Source of the DNA: Adiantum capillus-veneris
Taxonomy: Eukaryota > Streptophyta > Polypodiopsida > Polypodiales > Pteridaceae
Direction of reading: 5' to 3'
Length of the DNA: 64,000 nucleotides
Assembly (NCBI GenBank): GCA_014529385.2
Contig: CM043961.1
Location: forward strand, 10,468,478-10,532,477
Numbering within the stretch: position 1 is the stretch's first letter; each line of letters opens with the position of its first letter. A program made the translations under genes and the position numbers. Below the pieces are notes generated by a model. It was not told where the DNA came from. It made no database searches and saw only the letters and a program-made list of their open reading frames with translations. Positions 1 through 10,694 of this stretch are shown piece by piece.

Positions 1-1395
1 ACCAGAACGAGACAAGATTTCCATTCCCTTCTTGGACATATGTCCTAACCGGCTATGCCACAAAGAAACGTTGGGCTGCTCGATTACATTGATTACATTT
101 TTAGAGACATTTGATACATAAATCATGTAAAGTCCTCCAGACTTTACTCCATGTGCTACTGTCATAGAACCCTTGGATATCTTCCACATGTTCTGTCCAA
201 AAGTGGTGACGTAGCCAGCATCATCAAGTAAACCTGTGCTGATCAAGCTCTTTGTAATTGCGGGAACATGTCTCACATTCTTCAGCGTGAAAGAAGAGCC
301 ATTCTGAAACTTCAATTGAACATCTCCAACACCTAAGATCTCACATGTCTGCCCATTGCCTAGCCGAACATGATCTTTAGTGGTCACATAAGAGGTAAAC
401 CACTCCTTGTTTGGAGACACATGAAGTGATGCCCCTGAGTCTATAATCCAGTCACTCAGTGCATTTCCATCAGATGCTGTAAGAAGAGCTGAGTCCAGTG
501 TATTCTTCAAGAAGTAGATGTCTCCTGACACTAGACTGTCATCCTCTGCAACAGTGTTTGTCACATTTATTTCTTGAATCTTCACTGAGGACTTGTTCTT
601 CTCACCATGGTCTTCAGATTTCTCTTTGCCTTTTTCTGCTTTCCATTCTCTACAGTCTCTTTTCATGTGACACTTCTTGCCACAATGGTAGCATTCTATG
701 TCACTCTTGCCTTTAGCACTGCGGGACTTGCTACGAGACTGATTCCTCTTTCCACCTTTGTACTTTTCTTTGGTCCTTCCCCTGACAACTAAGGCTGTTC
801 CTTTGCCTTTTTCCATTGTCTTTCTATTGGTTTCTTCAGTAAGCAGACTTCCTTCTACACCTGCTATGTTCAAACCATCTGGAGGTGCAGAATTACTCAA
901 AGCTGTGCGAAAAGTGTCCCAACTTTCCAGCAATGTGATCAATAGGAACATAGCTCTAACAGGTTCATCAAACTTGACACCTTGAGCTAACAACTGACTG
1001 TAGATGGTGTTGAATTCATTCAGATGATTGGACATAGCTGTCCCTTCTTTCATCTTCAAGTCAACAAGCTTCTTAAGCTAGTATACCTATGAAGCTGCAC
1101 TCTGCTTCTCATAAAGATCACTCATCTTTAACCATGCTTGATAAGCCGACATCTCGTCTGCTACATTGAAGTAAACGCTTTCTGCCAAAGTCAGCATAAT
1201 GGTAGAAAGTGCCAATTCATCCATTTCGCTCCATTCATCTTCGTCCATATCTTCTGGTTTTATCCCCTTGAGCTTTATAGGTTTTATCTGCTTCTTTTGT
1301 ACCAACACATGCCAAATCTGCTTCTTCCACAATGGGAAATTGGTTCCATCTAGCTTCTTGATATTGTAAAGAGCAGTGCCCTGTGATCGAGCCAC
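1..1395 (-). pseudogene. Copia-1b gag-protease region, partial, two nonsense codons near the gag N-terminus
   Basis: The reading frame opens with ATG at 1395 (MARSQGTALYNIKKLDGTNF), a typical copia Gag start. It is interrupted by TAG at 1087-1089, where Copia-1a has CAG, and by a second in-frame TAG at 1078-1080, where Copia-1a has TGG. From the Met at 1051-1053 the frame appears open to the window edge. That part covers the rest of Gag, a CCHC zinc knuckle in which the Gly before the His is changed to Cys (CGKKCHMKRDC), the protease site DSGASLH, and the pre-integrase motif LWHSRLGHMSKKG. This copy lacks the 4-bp insertion that frameshifts Copia-1a in the protease, so each copy is broken in different places. 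Gag would form the particle, and the protease would process Gag-Pol. Confidence 0.85.
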
Positions 1396-2476
1396 AGCTA
1401 CGCTTCACAGTAGTTTACTTTCCTGGGAAAAATTCGGCAGAGCTTCCCCTGTAAACTGACCTCTGAACTAATATCAACCTGTCAAATGAACCAAGAAAGC
1501 TTCAGATTCTGCATAAGTTTCAGCAGAGTCTCCTTTGTAAAATGGCTTTGGTGTACTCAAAAACAGACCAAAAAACAGCTCAAACAAACACTATCTCTCT
1601 AACATTATAAGCTGTGGGTAAACCTGTCCTACACCTGTACTATCTCACTGTCCTGTCACTGTCCTGTAAGCATAGACTGCGACAATGCCTGAACGGCAGT
1701 AAAGCAAATATGCAATCCGAACTATCTAAATCACAGTCAATACATCCTAGCTACCTATCTAAGGGTGCTCGAGGGATCGCCCCAAGACCTGTATCACCGA
1801 AAGGATCTCAACATTCAAGAATCCCCCAACTCATAAAACCTCACTCGACCCTCAACAAAGGCTGCAGTAAATCTGACAGTACATAGACTTTCCACAAAGT
1901 CATACATCCACAAATTTCCCACTATATGTTGTAACCACACGGCGGTTGTTTGCTGCGTGACTCACAACCAACAAACCCTCAACAGACATACATCATCTCT
2001 GACAATACATCCCATGTGGAAGTACCTGCAATGTCCAGATGAAATCTGGAATATCAAGCAGCAAACACAAGCTACCTGATGAGCTAGTGAATGTCGCCTA
2101 CAGTCTGTGTGTAGATGCGCCCGTGTCATATGTGACACGCCTCCAAGAACTGTGAGCCGTCCTTTGATGTGTAGACAGCCACAAATCAACACTCTGGGAG
2201 TGCCGATATCTTCAGCACCTGCAGTCGTAGGCCGAAACCCCAAATTTGCAGAGTCGGATCTGCACCCGCTGAGACCACGTAGTCAAAAATGGCCTGCGCA
2301 GAACTTTGTTGAAGCCGAACAGTGGCTGAGATGACCTCAGAATGAAATTCTGAGAACACGAAGCCTTTGGGGCTCTCCCACAAGATTTGGGGCCGTGTCT
2401 TCGCTTGTCGAATCTCACTCCAATATGAGCAGGTGACTCTGGCTACCTGCAAATGCTGCCCCGAGCCTCGATCTGA

Positions 2477-2488
2477 GCTCTGATACTA
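2477..2488 (-). other. Copia-1b primer-binding site (initiator-Met tRNA type)
   Basis: On the minus strand the sequence is TAGTATCAGAGC, one base from the canonical copia site TGGTATCAGAGC. It lies two bases inside the LTR end, as expected for priming of minus-strand DNA. Confidence 0.85.
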
Positions 2489-2490
2489 GT

Positions 2491-2681
2491 TGAAGGAGTA
2501 CGAGCGGAAGTGTGATGCGAGAGAGAGTGCGAGAAGAAGAGCACGACGATATGGTGAACTCGCTCTACTGTAATGTGTAGAGCATAGTGAGTTCTTATTA
2601 GGTTTTACAAAAGAATATGTGTACATACCTGGCGGCCCGCCCACTTACCTGGGCGGCCACATTGGGCTTTATACCCCAACA
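2491..2681 (-). repeat. Copia-1b 5' LTR (191 bp)
   Basis: On the minus strand it begins TGTTGGGGTATAAAG and ends CTCCTTCA next to the primer site. It aligns over its whole length with the LTR at 3052-3243. A TATAAAG motif lies only 9 bases from the LTR start. The LTR is short, as is common in copia elements. Confidence 0.88.
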
Positions 2682-2991
2682 CATAGACCTTAAGTTCAAC
2701 TTTGTTCTCGCCCTTTAAATCAATTTGATGTACCCATAATACCCTCGTGTATGCTCACTTGATTAGGAGAGTATATGAAACTAAGTCGAGCTTGACGCTA
2801 CCTTGCTTTTGTTATCATACAACACTTACTGCTAACAAATTCTCACCATATTATATAAATAAGTAACCAAATTCAAGGCAATCAACACTCAAAGAAACCA
2901 CTCTTTGTCCCTGGTTATAGAGTGGTAAACCAAAGTTATAGGGTCACTCGAAGCGAGAAAGAGAGAGACACACACACACACACACACACAC

Positions 2992-3035
<44 letters not shown>

Positions 3036-3051
3036 CATGAACCGAATGGGG
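2682..3051. repeat. Spacer between the two Copia-1 LTRs, with a (CA)n(GA)n microsatellite
   Basis: These 370 bases belong to neither LTR and would form the loop of the Copia-1 inverted repeat. Bases 2955-3030 are a compound microsatellite of CA and GA dinucleotides. The rest is AT-rich, and I see no gene in it. The bases next to the two LTRs (CATAG on one side, ATGGG on the other) differ, which argues for two separate insertions. Confidence 0.8.
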
Positions 3052-3243
3052 TGTTGGGGTATAAAGCCCAATGTGGTCACCCAGGTAAGTGGGCGGGCCG
3101 CCAGGTATGTACACATATTATTTTGTAAAAACCTAATAAGAACTCACTATGCTCTACACATTACAGTAGAGCGAGTTCACCATATCGTCATTCTCTTCTT
3201 CTCGCACTCTCTCTCGCGTCGCACTTTTGCTCGTACTCCTTCA
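3052..3243 (+). repeat. Copia-1a 5' LTR (192 bp)
   Basis: It begins TGTTGGGGTATAAAG and ends CTCCTTCA, giving TG...CA ends. It is followed after two bases by the primer site and is matched in inverted orientation at 2491-2681. No second copy in the same orientation exists in the window. Confidence 0.9.
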
Positions 3244-3245
3244 AC

Positions 3246-3257
3246 TGGTATCAGAGC
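3246..3257 (+). other. Copia-1a primer-binding site (initiator-Met tRNA)
   Basis: TGGTATCAGAGC is the canonical plant copia primer site, complementary to the 3' end of initiator methionine tRNA. It lies two bases after the LTR end. Confidence 0.93.
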
Positions 3258-4341
3258 TCAGATCGAGGCTCGGGGCAGCACTGCAGGAGGCTAGAGTCAC
3301 CAACTCAGATTGGAGTGAAATTCGACAGGCAAAGACACGGCCCCAAATCTCGTGGGTGGGCCCAAAGGGCTAGGTGTTGTCAGAATTTCATTCTGAGGTC
3401 ATCTCGGCCACCGTTCGGCTTCGACAAAAGTCTACGTAGGCCATTTTCGACTACGTGGTCTCGACGGGTGCAGATCCGACTCTGCAAATTTGGGGTTTTC
3501 GGCCTACGACTGCAGGTGCTGAGGATATCGACACTCCCAGAGTGTTGATTTGTGGCTGTCTACACATCGAAGGACGGCTCATAATTCTTGAAGGCGTGTC
3601 ACATATGACACGGGCGCATCTACACACAGACTGTAGGCGACATCCACTAGTTCATCAGGTAGCTTGTGTTTGCTGCTTGATATTCCAGATTTCATCCTGA
3701 CATTGCAGGTACTTCCACATGGGATGTATTGTCAGAGATGATGTATGTCTGTTGAGGGTTTGCTGGCTGTGAGTCACGCAGCAAACAACCGCCACATCGG
3801 TTACAGCATACAGTGGGAAATTTGTGGATGTAGGACTTTGTGGGAAGTCTATGTACTGTCAGATTTACTACAGCCTTTGTTGAGGGTCGAGTGAGGTTTT
3901 AATGAGCTGGGGGATTCTCGAATGTTGAGATCCTTTCGGTGATACAGGTCTTGGAGCGATCCCTCGAGCACCCTTAGATAGGCAGCTAGGATGTATTGAC
4001 TGTGAGTTAGACAATTGGGATTGCATCTTTGCTTTACTGTCGTTGAGGCATTGTCGCAGTCTATGCTTACAGGACAGTGACAGGACAGTCAGAGACAGTA
4101 CAGGTGCAGGACAGGTTTACCCACAACTTACAGTGTTAGAGAGACAATGGTTTTTTGAGCTGTTTTTTGGTCTGTTTTTAGTAGACCAGAGTCATTTTAC
4201 AAAGGAGAATCTGCCAAAATTTCTGCAGAATCTGAAGCTTTCTTGGTTCATTTGACAGGTTGATATTGGTTCAGAGGTTAGTTTATAGGGGAAACTCTGC
4301 CGAATTTTTCCCAAGAAAGTAAACTACTGTGAAGCGTAGCT
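3258..4341 (+). other. Copia-1a untranslated leader
   Basis: About 1.08 kb separates the primer site from the Gag start. The same length and sequence occur in Copia-1b, so the leader is a real part of the family. Small frames in it are not conserved between the copies and I do not regard them as genes. It presumably carries packaging and translation signals, which cannot be located by eye. Confidence 0.7.
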
Positions 4342-5260
4342 ATGGCTAGATCACAGGACACTGCTCTTTACAATATCAAGAAGCTGGATGGAACCAATTT
4401 CCCATTGTGGAAGAAGCAGATTTGGCACGTGTTGGTACAAAAGAAGCAGATAAAACCTATAAAGCTCAAGGGGATAAAACCAGAAGATATGGACGAAGAT
4501 GAATGGAGCGAAATGGATGAATTGGCACTTTCTACCATTATGCTTACTTTGGCAGAAAGCGTTTACTTCAATGTAGCAGAAGAGATGTCGGCTTATCAAG
4601 CATGGTTAAAGATGAGTGATCTTTATGAGAAGCAGAGTGCATCTTCACAGGTATACTGGCTTAAGAAGCTTGTTGACTTGAAGATGAAAGAAGGGACACC
4701 TATGTCCAATCATCTGAATGAATTCAACACCATCTACAGTCAGTTGTCAGCTCAAGGTGTCAAGTTTGATGAACCTGTTAGAGCTATGTTCCTGTTGATC
4801 ACATTGCCGGAAAGTTGGGACACTTTTCGCACAGCTTTGAGTAATTCTGCACCTCCAGATGGTTTGAACATAGCAGGTGTAGAAGGAAGTCTTCTTACTA
4901 AAGAAACCAATAGAAAGACAATGGACAAAGGCAAAGGAACAGCCTTAGTTGTCAGGGGAAGGACCAAAGAAAAGTACAAAGGTGGAAAGAGGAATTAGTC
5001 TCGTAGCAAGTCCCGCAGTGCTAAAGGCAAGAGTGACATAGAATGCTACCATTGTGGCAAGAAGGGTCACATGAAAAGAGACTGTAGAGAATGGAAAGCA
5101 GAAAAAGGCAAAGAGAAATCTGAAGACCATGGTGAGAAGAACAAGTCCTCAGTGAAGATTCAAGAAATAAATGTGACAAACACTATTGCAGAGGATGACA
5201 GTCTAGTGTCAGGAGACATTTACTTCTTGAAGAATACAATGGACTCAGCTCTTCTTACAG
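4342..5260 (+). pseudogene. Copia-1a Gag with CCHC zinc knuckle, one nonsense codon
   Basis: ATG at 4342 starts a 218-codon frame ending in TAG at 4996-4998. Copia-1b has CAG at the same codon, so the stop is a C-to-T change and the true frame reads on. The N-terminal part matches copia Gag (LDGTNFPLWKKQIWHVL, then a UBN2-like central region). Past the stop, the frame contains the nucleocapsid zinc knuckle CYHCGKKGHMKRDC near 5041-5084, followed by a Lys/Glu-rich linker to the protease. Gag coats the RNA and forms virus-like particles. Only the nonsense codon separates this region from an intact Gag. Confidence 0.88.
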
Positions 5261-5665
5261 CATCTGATGGAAATGCACTGAGTGACTGGATTATAGACTC
5301 AGGGGCATCACTTCATGCATGTGTCTGCAAACAAGGAGTGGTTTACCTCTTATGTGACCACTAAAGATCATGTTCGGCTAGGCAATGGGCAGACATGTGA
5401 GATCTTACGTGTTGGAGATGTTCAATTGAAGTTTCAGAATGGCTCTTCTTTCACGCTGAAGAATGTGAGACATGTTCCGGCAATTACAAAGAGCTTGATC
5501 AGCACAGGTTTACTTGATGATGCTGGCTACGTCACCACTTTTGGACAGAACATGTGGAAGATATCCAAGGGTTCTATGATAGTAGCACATGGAGTAAAGT
5601 CTGGAGGACTTTACATGATTTATGTATCAAATGTCTCTAAAAATGTAATCAATGTAGCCGAGTAG
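5261..5665 (+). pseudogene. Copia-1a aspartic protease, frameshifted and ending in a nonsense codon
   Basis: The active-site motif IDSGASLH lies near 5294-5317. Immediately after it, Copia-1a has four extra bases (GCAT) that Copia-1b lacks, moving the rest of the protein into another frame. In that frame the sequence continues through VRLGNGQTCEI and NVRHVPAITKSLIS, which are typical copia protease and linker motifs, to a TAG at 5663-5665 where Copia-1b has CAG. The enzyme would cleave Gag-Pol inside the particle. Confidence 0.87.
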
Positions 5666-5677
5666 CCCAACGTTTCT

Positions 5678-6780
5678 TTGTGGCATAGCCGGTTAGGACA
5701 CATGTCCAAGAAGGGAATGGAAATCTTGTCTCGTTCTGGTTATTTGCCTGGCTTTTCATTTAATGATTTTGAATTCTGTGAACATTGTCTGTATGGTAAG
5801 CAAACACAGCAGCCACATAAGCATAGAAGCAGTAGAAGAGATACACAGTTGGCACTTGTTCATAGTGATTTGTGTGGATCTATGCCTAACCTATCTCTAG
5901 GGGGAGCTTCTTACTTTATGACATTTATAGATGATTACTCGAGGAAAGTATGGGTTTACTTTCTCAAGCACAAGGATGAAGCGTTTAGTGTTTTCAAAAC
6001 GTTTGTGACACTTGTGGAGAATCAGAGTGGCAAGAAGCTTAAATGCATACGCACTGACAATGGTGGAGAGTATGTTTCAAAGGCCTTTCAAGACTTTTGT
6101 GAGTCAAAAGGTATAAAACGTGAAGTTACTGGTCCTTACAATCCTCCTCAAAATGGCGTTGCTGAGAGGATGAATAGGACCATACAAGAGAAGGTCAGAA
6201 GTATGTTGTCTAATGCACAGCTGCCAAATGGGTTTTGGGCTGAAGCTGTATCAACAGGTGTTCATCTTGTAAATAGATCTCCTAGCAAGGTTTTGCAGAA
6301 GGATTCAGTGCCAAAGATGGTATGGTCAGGCAAAATGCCCTCATACAAGCATCTCAGAGTCTTTGGCTGTGAGGCATATACTCACGTTGCAAAGGAATTT
6401 AGGAACAAACTTGAGCCAAAGAGTAGAAAGTGCATCTTTCTAGGCTATGGTAATTCTGGTGAGATGGGGTACAGACTTTGGGATCCCGAATCCAGAAAGG
6501 TTGTCCGCAGCAATGATGTTCACTTTAATGAATCCAAATATCATTCTAAATCAGAGAGGGTTGAGGAGATTAGAAGAGTTGTCTTCCAAGAAGATGGACC
6601 TGCACGTGCAAGACAAAATGTCAGGGCTCAAGAGGAGCAAGGACAGGATAGAGTGGAACCACAGGTTGTGGCTGAGCCTGAGCCACCTATTGTGCGTAGA
6701 CCTGGACGTGTCACGCGACCTTTTGATAGGTTTGTTCCATCTATGAATTATGTCATGTTGACTGATTGCAATGAGCCTTC
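5678..6780 (+). pseudogene. Copia-1a pre-integrase and integrase core
   Basis: The frame starting at 5678 opens with the pre-integrase motif LWHSRLGHMSKKG and a Cys pair (CEHC). The DDE integrase core follows: Asp in LVHSDLCG (residue 64 of this frame), Asp in IRTDNGGEY (residue 127) and Glu in GVAERMN (residue 163). The last two are separated by 35 residues, the expected spacing. The C-terminal part has the copia signature LRVFGCEAYTHV and FLGYG. No break occurs inside the core. The enzyme inserts the cDNA into chromosomes. Confidence 0.92.
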
Positions 6781-8027
6781 ATGTTACAAGGAAGCAGTGC
6801 AAATGAAGGACTCCAGGAATTGGCAATTGGCCATGCAGTCAGAGATGACAACTCTGCATAAAAACCAGATATGGAAGCTAATTAAATTACCACAGGGCAA
6901 AAAGGCTCTACCCTGTAAATGGGTTTACAGGTATAAGATCACTGCTCATGATAGTCAGCCGAAGTACAAAGCAAGGCTTGTTGCCAAGGGCTTTAAGCAA
7001 GAACAAGGCATTGACTTTGATGAAGTCTTCTCTCCGGTGGTCAATATGACTACATTGAGATGCTTTCTTGCATTGGTTGCCATATTAGATTTGGTGTTGC
7101 ACCAAATGGATGTCAAGACAGCGTTCTTGCATGGTGATTTAGATGTGGAAATTTACATGCAGCAGCCAGAAGGGTTTGTTGAGAAAGGCAAGGAAGATTG
7201 GGTATGCTAGTTGTTAAAGAGTCTTTATGGCTTAAAACAATCACCGAGGGCATGGTACCATAAATTCCACAAGTTTATGCTTTCTCAAGGCTACAAACGT
7301 AGTGAGTTCGATCACTGTCTATATACAAAGAAGGCTAAGGATGGCAGTTGGCTGATCCTTATTGTGTATGTGGATGACATGTTGATTGCTGGCAAGCACT
7401 TGGAAGAAATTTCAGCTTTGAAGTCAAAGATGGCAAAATCGTTTGACATGAAAGACATGGGTGAGGCAAGTCATATACTTGGTATGCGCATTGAGAGAGA
7501 CAGATCAAAGAAGTTGATTTGGTTATCTCAAACAGAGTATATTGACAAGGTTTTGCAACGTTTCAATATGGAGAAGGGAAAGGCATTGAGTGTTCCATTG
7601 CCACCATATGTGAAACTTAGCAAACAAGATTGTCCTGTGTCTGAGGAAGAACAAGCTGAAATGGATAAGATTCCATATGCGTCTGCAGTGGGTAGTTTGA
7701 TGTATGCAATGATTGCTACTCGCCCAGACATTGCATTTGCAGTGGGAGTAGTAAGTCGATACATGTCAAACCCAGGCAAGAAACATTGGGAGGCAGTGAA
7801 AGGAATATTGAGATACCTGAAAGCTACAAAGAGTATGCGTATATGCTATGGGAGTCAAGAGCTAAGTGTAAAGGGTTTTACAGACTTAGATTATGCAGGT
7901 GACTCAGACAACCGAAGGTCTACGTCAGGGTATCTCTTTACATTGGCTGGTGGAGCAGTATCATGGCATTCTAGATTACAAGATTGTGTTACTCAATCTA
8001 CTATAGAGGCTGAATATGTTGCAGCAC
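6781..8027 (+). pseudogene. Copia-1a reverse transcriptase and truncated RNase H
   Basis: The reverse transcriptase starts near NWQLAMQSEM and carries KWVYRYKI, ARLVAKGFKQ, QMDVKTAFLHGDL and the catalytic YVDDMLIAG. A TAG at 7208-7210 interrupts the motif that should read WVC(Q)LLKSLYGLKQSPRAWY, so it is again probably CAG to TAG. After it, a frame of 292 codons covers the rest of the polymerase and RNase H (GFTDLDYAGDSDNRRSTSGY). Copia homology ends at about 8027 after IEAEYVAA, and the last residues of this frame (to 8089) come from unrelated flanking DNA. The C-terminal part of RNase H and everything downstream are missing. Confidence 0.9.
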
Positions 8028-8125
8028 CCTCCACGTCTGCTGAAATCGCCACGCTGTCAATACTTTTTCTTTTTTTATTATTTGATTAACCTGCAAACCT
8101 TCAAAACAAAAGCTTTTTAGTGTTG

Positions 8126-8218
8126 CTTCCGCCGGCGTCTGATGTTCACAACAGGCGGCAGATGAAAATTAGCGAGCTCGGTACTTCCACTTCTGTGTGA
8201 ACAGATGGGCGGAGGAAG
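8126..8218. repeat. Foldback (MITE-like) element, copy 1
   Basis: The arms are CTTCCGCCGGCGTCTGATGT (from 8126) and, at 8194-8218, a sequence whose reverse complement begins CTTCCTCCGCCCATCTGTTC. They pair imperfectly over about 25 bases around a 43-base centre. A close relative sits at 13036-13127, and homology between the two covers the whole unit including the loop. Such short foldbacks usually derive from DNA transposons. No target duplication was established. Confidence 0.6.
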
Positions 8219-8772
8219 AAGGCATTCGAAAGCTATTCTGGCTGGAAAATTCATCTTTGAGGTGTGATTGCCGCCACGCAAGTGTGAACCCAGCCGAAGA
8301 AGTGAAAGAACCACGGTTGTCCACTTTAACCCTCGTGTCCAATTGTGCCTATATTTGTGTGTAGTATTTCTATGAAGAAGCAGGTGTAGGTGCCAAATAG
8401 AGGGAGTTGGTCTCTGTTGGATATATCATCCTCTACTTCCGGGAGACAATGTCCCCTGCTACTTTGTTGAGAGGAGGTGTCAATCGCTTCCCCATTGAAG
8501 TGCCCTTTAAAACTGCTACTATAATTTGGCGTGCAAGAAGGCACACTAAAGTCTTGGGGAGTCTTATGGGCGGACCTTGATGTGAGAGAAAATTGGACTA
8601 AATTTCTCCACAAGTTTAGGTTTTTTAACAGCTAAAATTGCACTGGAAGGGTGAAACTGAAAGCGAAGGACAAATTAATGACTCTCGTCCCTATAATCTA
8701 TGCACATTGCACCTTCACATTTTCTCTGGTGGCACGTCTCTCTCTTCTTCCTCGTCTCTCTCTTCCCGCCGC

Positions 8773-8774
<2 letters not shown>

Positions 8775-8842
<68 letters not shown>
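8775..8842. repeat. Compound microsatellite (CT)n(AC)n
   Basis: A CT run (about 8775-8809) is followed by an AC run (about 8813-8842). The frames reading through it are repeat artefacts. Confidence 0.95.
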
Positions 8843-8846
<4 letters not shown>

Positions 8847-8962
8847 GCACAAGTTATTATTATATTAAGGCCCAATTTGATGGCATTTCTATGCAACTGC
8901 TCAAACTCTCCCTCTCTGTCTAATGTGATTAGGTACTTGCCTGCATTTTGAAAAGATAAAAA

Positions 8963-10039
8963 ATGGCTGCCTCCCCTAATTCTTGCAACAGCCCGCTCGG
9001 ATCACTGCAGGCCATTCAGCTCCTGCAGCGAGGAGCCCCTTCTACCTTACATTCCCCCCCTCTCAAATCACTGCATGGCCCGCACGATCTCATCACCGGA
9101 ACGGCCACGTCTGGTGGCGACGTTGTCTCAAATAAGGATCGGGCTTGCAGGTAGGTAATCATCAATTTATCAATTAGCTGTTGATCAGAGCATGTGGGTG
9201 CGTCCTTGCGCGCGCAATTGTGCTTCGATGTGTGTGCACGATGAAGATTCTTCTTCTCTGCACTTGAGTCTTGAGTTGTTATCTCATCATCTTGCAGTAC
9301 TCTAATTAGAGTACTGTGCTTTTTCTTTTGCATGTTACATGTTGGTATATCACGGAAATGGTATATTACTCGCTTATCCTTTTGATTTGATCAGTTTAAT
9401 GATTTAATACACAGTCTTGCCAGCTTTGCAGTAGCAGCTACGGCCTTGGTGGGACTGTCCATGTGGCCAGTAGAGGCGCTGGCAATGGCAAATATGGTGT
9501 ACGGGACTGCTGATCGTCCGACCATGGGCACGCCGGTCGCAAGGTCATATGTCGCTGGTGATTTCGTCGACAATGCAAGCATAGACAATATGCCAGGAAT
9601 GGAGACACTACTGGTAGGAAATGTGCCATCAATAGAGCCACCCAATGAGGGGTTGAACTCTCCATGGGTACCAAGGATCGATAGCTTGAAGAAGAACAAT
9701 GAGAGCATCAGAAGGAGGATGATCAAGTGTCCGGCATGGACCATAAGCGAGCTAGAAATGGTTTTGCCGGATCTTCAAGGCAAGCCCAAGCCAATTCCGC
9801 ACTTGCAAGGCCAAGTCTACCCCTTTTGGCCTGCTAATACCATAGCTGATGGCGAAGATAGGGAGGACGACAACATCGACGGTGACAAGGAAGAACTTTT
9901 CCTTGCCAAAGCCACATTGACCTCTACACTGATCGATGGCATACACGACATAGACGGTCCCAAGAACACCGCTCCTCCTCCTCGTCGTCCACAAGATCAA
10001 ATGCCCATGAAGAAAGCCAGAAGTTGTTTCACCATGTAG
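8963..10039 (+). CDS. Unrecognised two-exon gene, probably plastid-targeted protein (270 aa)
   Basis: Exon 1 is 8963-9150, the intron 9151-9414 (264 bases, GTAGGT...ACACAG) and exon 2 9415-10039, ending in TAG. The joint keeps the frame exactly: exon 1 ends after two bases of a codon and exon 2 supplies the third (AG|T, Ser). The start is the first ATG after an A-rich context (AAAATGGCT). The N-terminal 62 residues are rich in Ser, Pro and Leu with few acids, like a plastid transit peptide. Exon 2 opens with a hydrophobic stretch (FAVAATALVGLSMW) ending in PVEALA, which resembles a thylakoid-lumen signal with an Ala-x-Ala cleavage site. The remainder is hydrophilic, with an acidic patch (GEDREDDN) and a Pro/Arg-rich tail (PPPRRPQDQ). 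I do not recognise the family. The clean splice joint and long second exon make a real gene likely. Thylakoid location is inference, and additional upstream exons cannot be excluded. Confidence 0.6.
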
Positions 10040-10643
10040 CTAGAACATCTGTCCTATTACTGTGGGAAAATTTATGTAATATAGCAACCTCATTCATGAA
10101 TTTTTGTTACTCCTGATCTTTTTGTTGGTAAATTAACCTACTGGCAGTTTCTCTCTCTCTCTTTCATCAAATAATCTCTGGTGATCTAACTAGACAATTA
10201 AGCGATGATCCGATCCGATGGCCCAATAGAAAACGATGGCTGCGTGTTGAGGAGCACATTAATATCGGTCTTGTATGATCCTTCCATGAATGAAATTCAT
10301 ATAACCGAAGCAAAATTTCGTTGTAGGCGTCAAATTTCAACACACATGTATGATGCTAAAACATGCTTGCATTATACAGAAGCCAATGAATATGACAAGA
10401 GCAAAGAAATAAGACGTTGTGTCAATGATTTTCGAATGTGGGATTGATTATTGTGTCCGAGCGCATTAAGGTTGAGATAGTAAAAGTCTTGATTCATTCA
10501 TTGTTGGTGCACAATGCAAAGTTCAAACTGTAGGCGGTGTTTGTGTAGTACAAGTACTACCCGCCCTTTCTCTAGTTAGTACACCCTTTCTCTAGTAGTT
10601 GTACTAGCGCATAATTCCTCAACACGTTTCCAACACAAATCTA

Positions 10644-10644
10644 C

Positions 10645-10690
<46 letters not shown>
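10644..10690. repeat. (CT)n microsatellite
   Basis: About 47 bases of CT dinucleotides with one interruption near the start. Confidence 0.95.

Positions 10691-10694
<4 letters not shown>

Larger units (their letters stand above)
1..2681 (-). mobile_element. Copia-1b: 5' part of a Ty1/copia retrotransposon, minus strand, running off the window
   Basis: This stretch is the reverse complement of the plus-strand Copia-1a at 3052-5740. In minus orientation it contains a 5' LTR (2491-2681), a primer-binding site (2477-2488, one base different from Copia-1a), a leader of about 1.08 kb (1396-2476) and gag-protease coding sequence (1395 down to 1). It stops at the window edge just inside the pre-integrase region. 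The two copies are easily aligned but clearly diverged, so they were either separate insertions or an old inverted duplication. The left LTR and the target-site duplication lie outside the window. Confidence 0.9.
3052..8027 (+). mobile_element. Copia-1a: Ty1/copia retrotransposon, 3' end missing
   Basis: The element has a 192-bp 5' LTR (3052-3243), a primer site (3246-3257), a leader of about 1.08 kb and one Gag-Pol reading frame from 4342 in the order Gag, protease, integrase, reverse transcriptase, RNase H. That order defines Ty1/copia. Recognisable sequence ends near 8027, inside RNase H just after IEAEYVAA. No polypurine tract or 3' LTR follows, so the 3' end has been deleted. The frame carries three TAG codons and one 4-bp insertion, so the element is dead. 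Confidence 0.92.
8028..8962. other. Intergenic DNA between Copia-1a and the two-exon gene
   Basis: This stretch contains one foldback element (8126-8218), a compound microsatellite (8775-8842) and otherwise non-coding sequence. A minus-strand frame at 8326-8613 has no recognisable motif or supporting context. The last 100 bases are the likely promoter and 5' untranslated region of the gene beginning at 8963, with an AT-rich TATATTAAGG at about 8860. Confidence 0.6.

Noticed and set aside
498-985. Plus-strand frames over the left end
   Set aside because: They are antisense to the Copia-1b Gag-protease sequence. The same shadow frames occur antisense to Copia-1a.
2107-2452. Frames in the Copia-1 leader, also seen at 3315-3700 and 4043-4255
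   Set aside because: They are not conserved in length or frame between the two copies and have no protein motif.
8326-8613. 95-codon minus-strand frame
   Set aside because: No recognisable domain, no splice or promoter context, and composition like non-coding DNA.
10205-10447. 80-codon plus-strand frame after the two-exon gene
   Set aside because: No recognisable motif and no evidence of splicing to the gene upstream.
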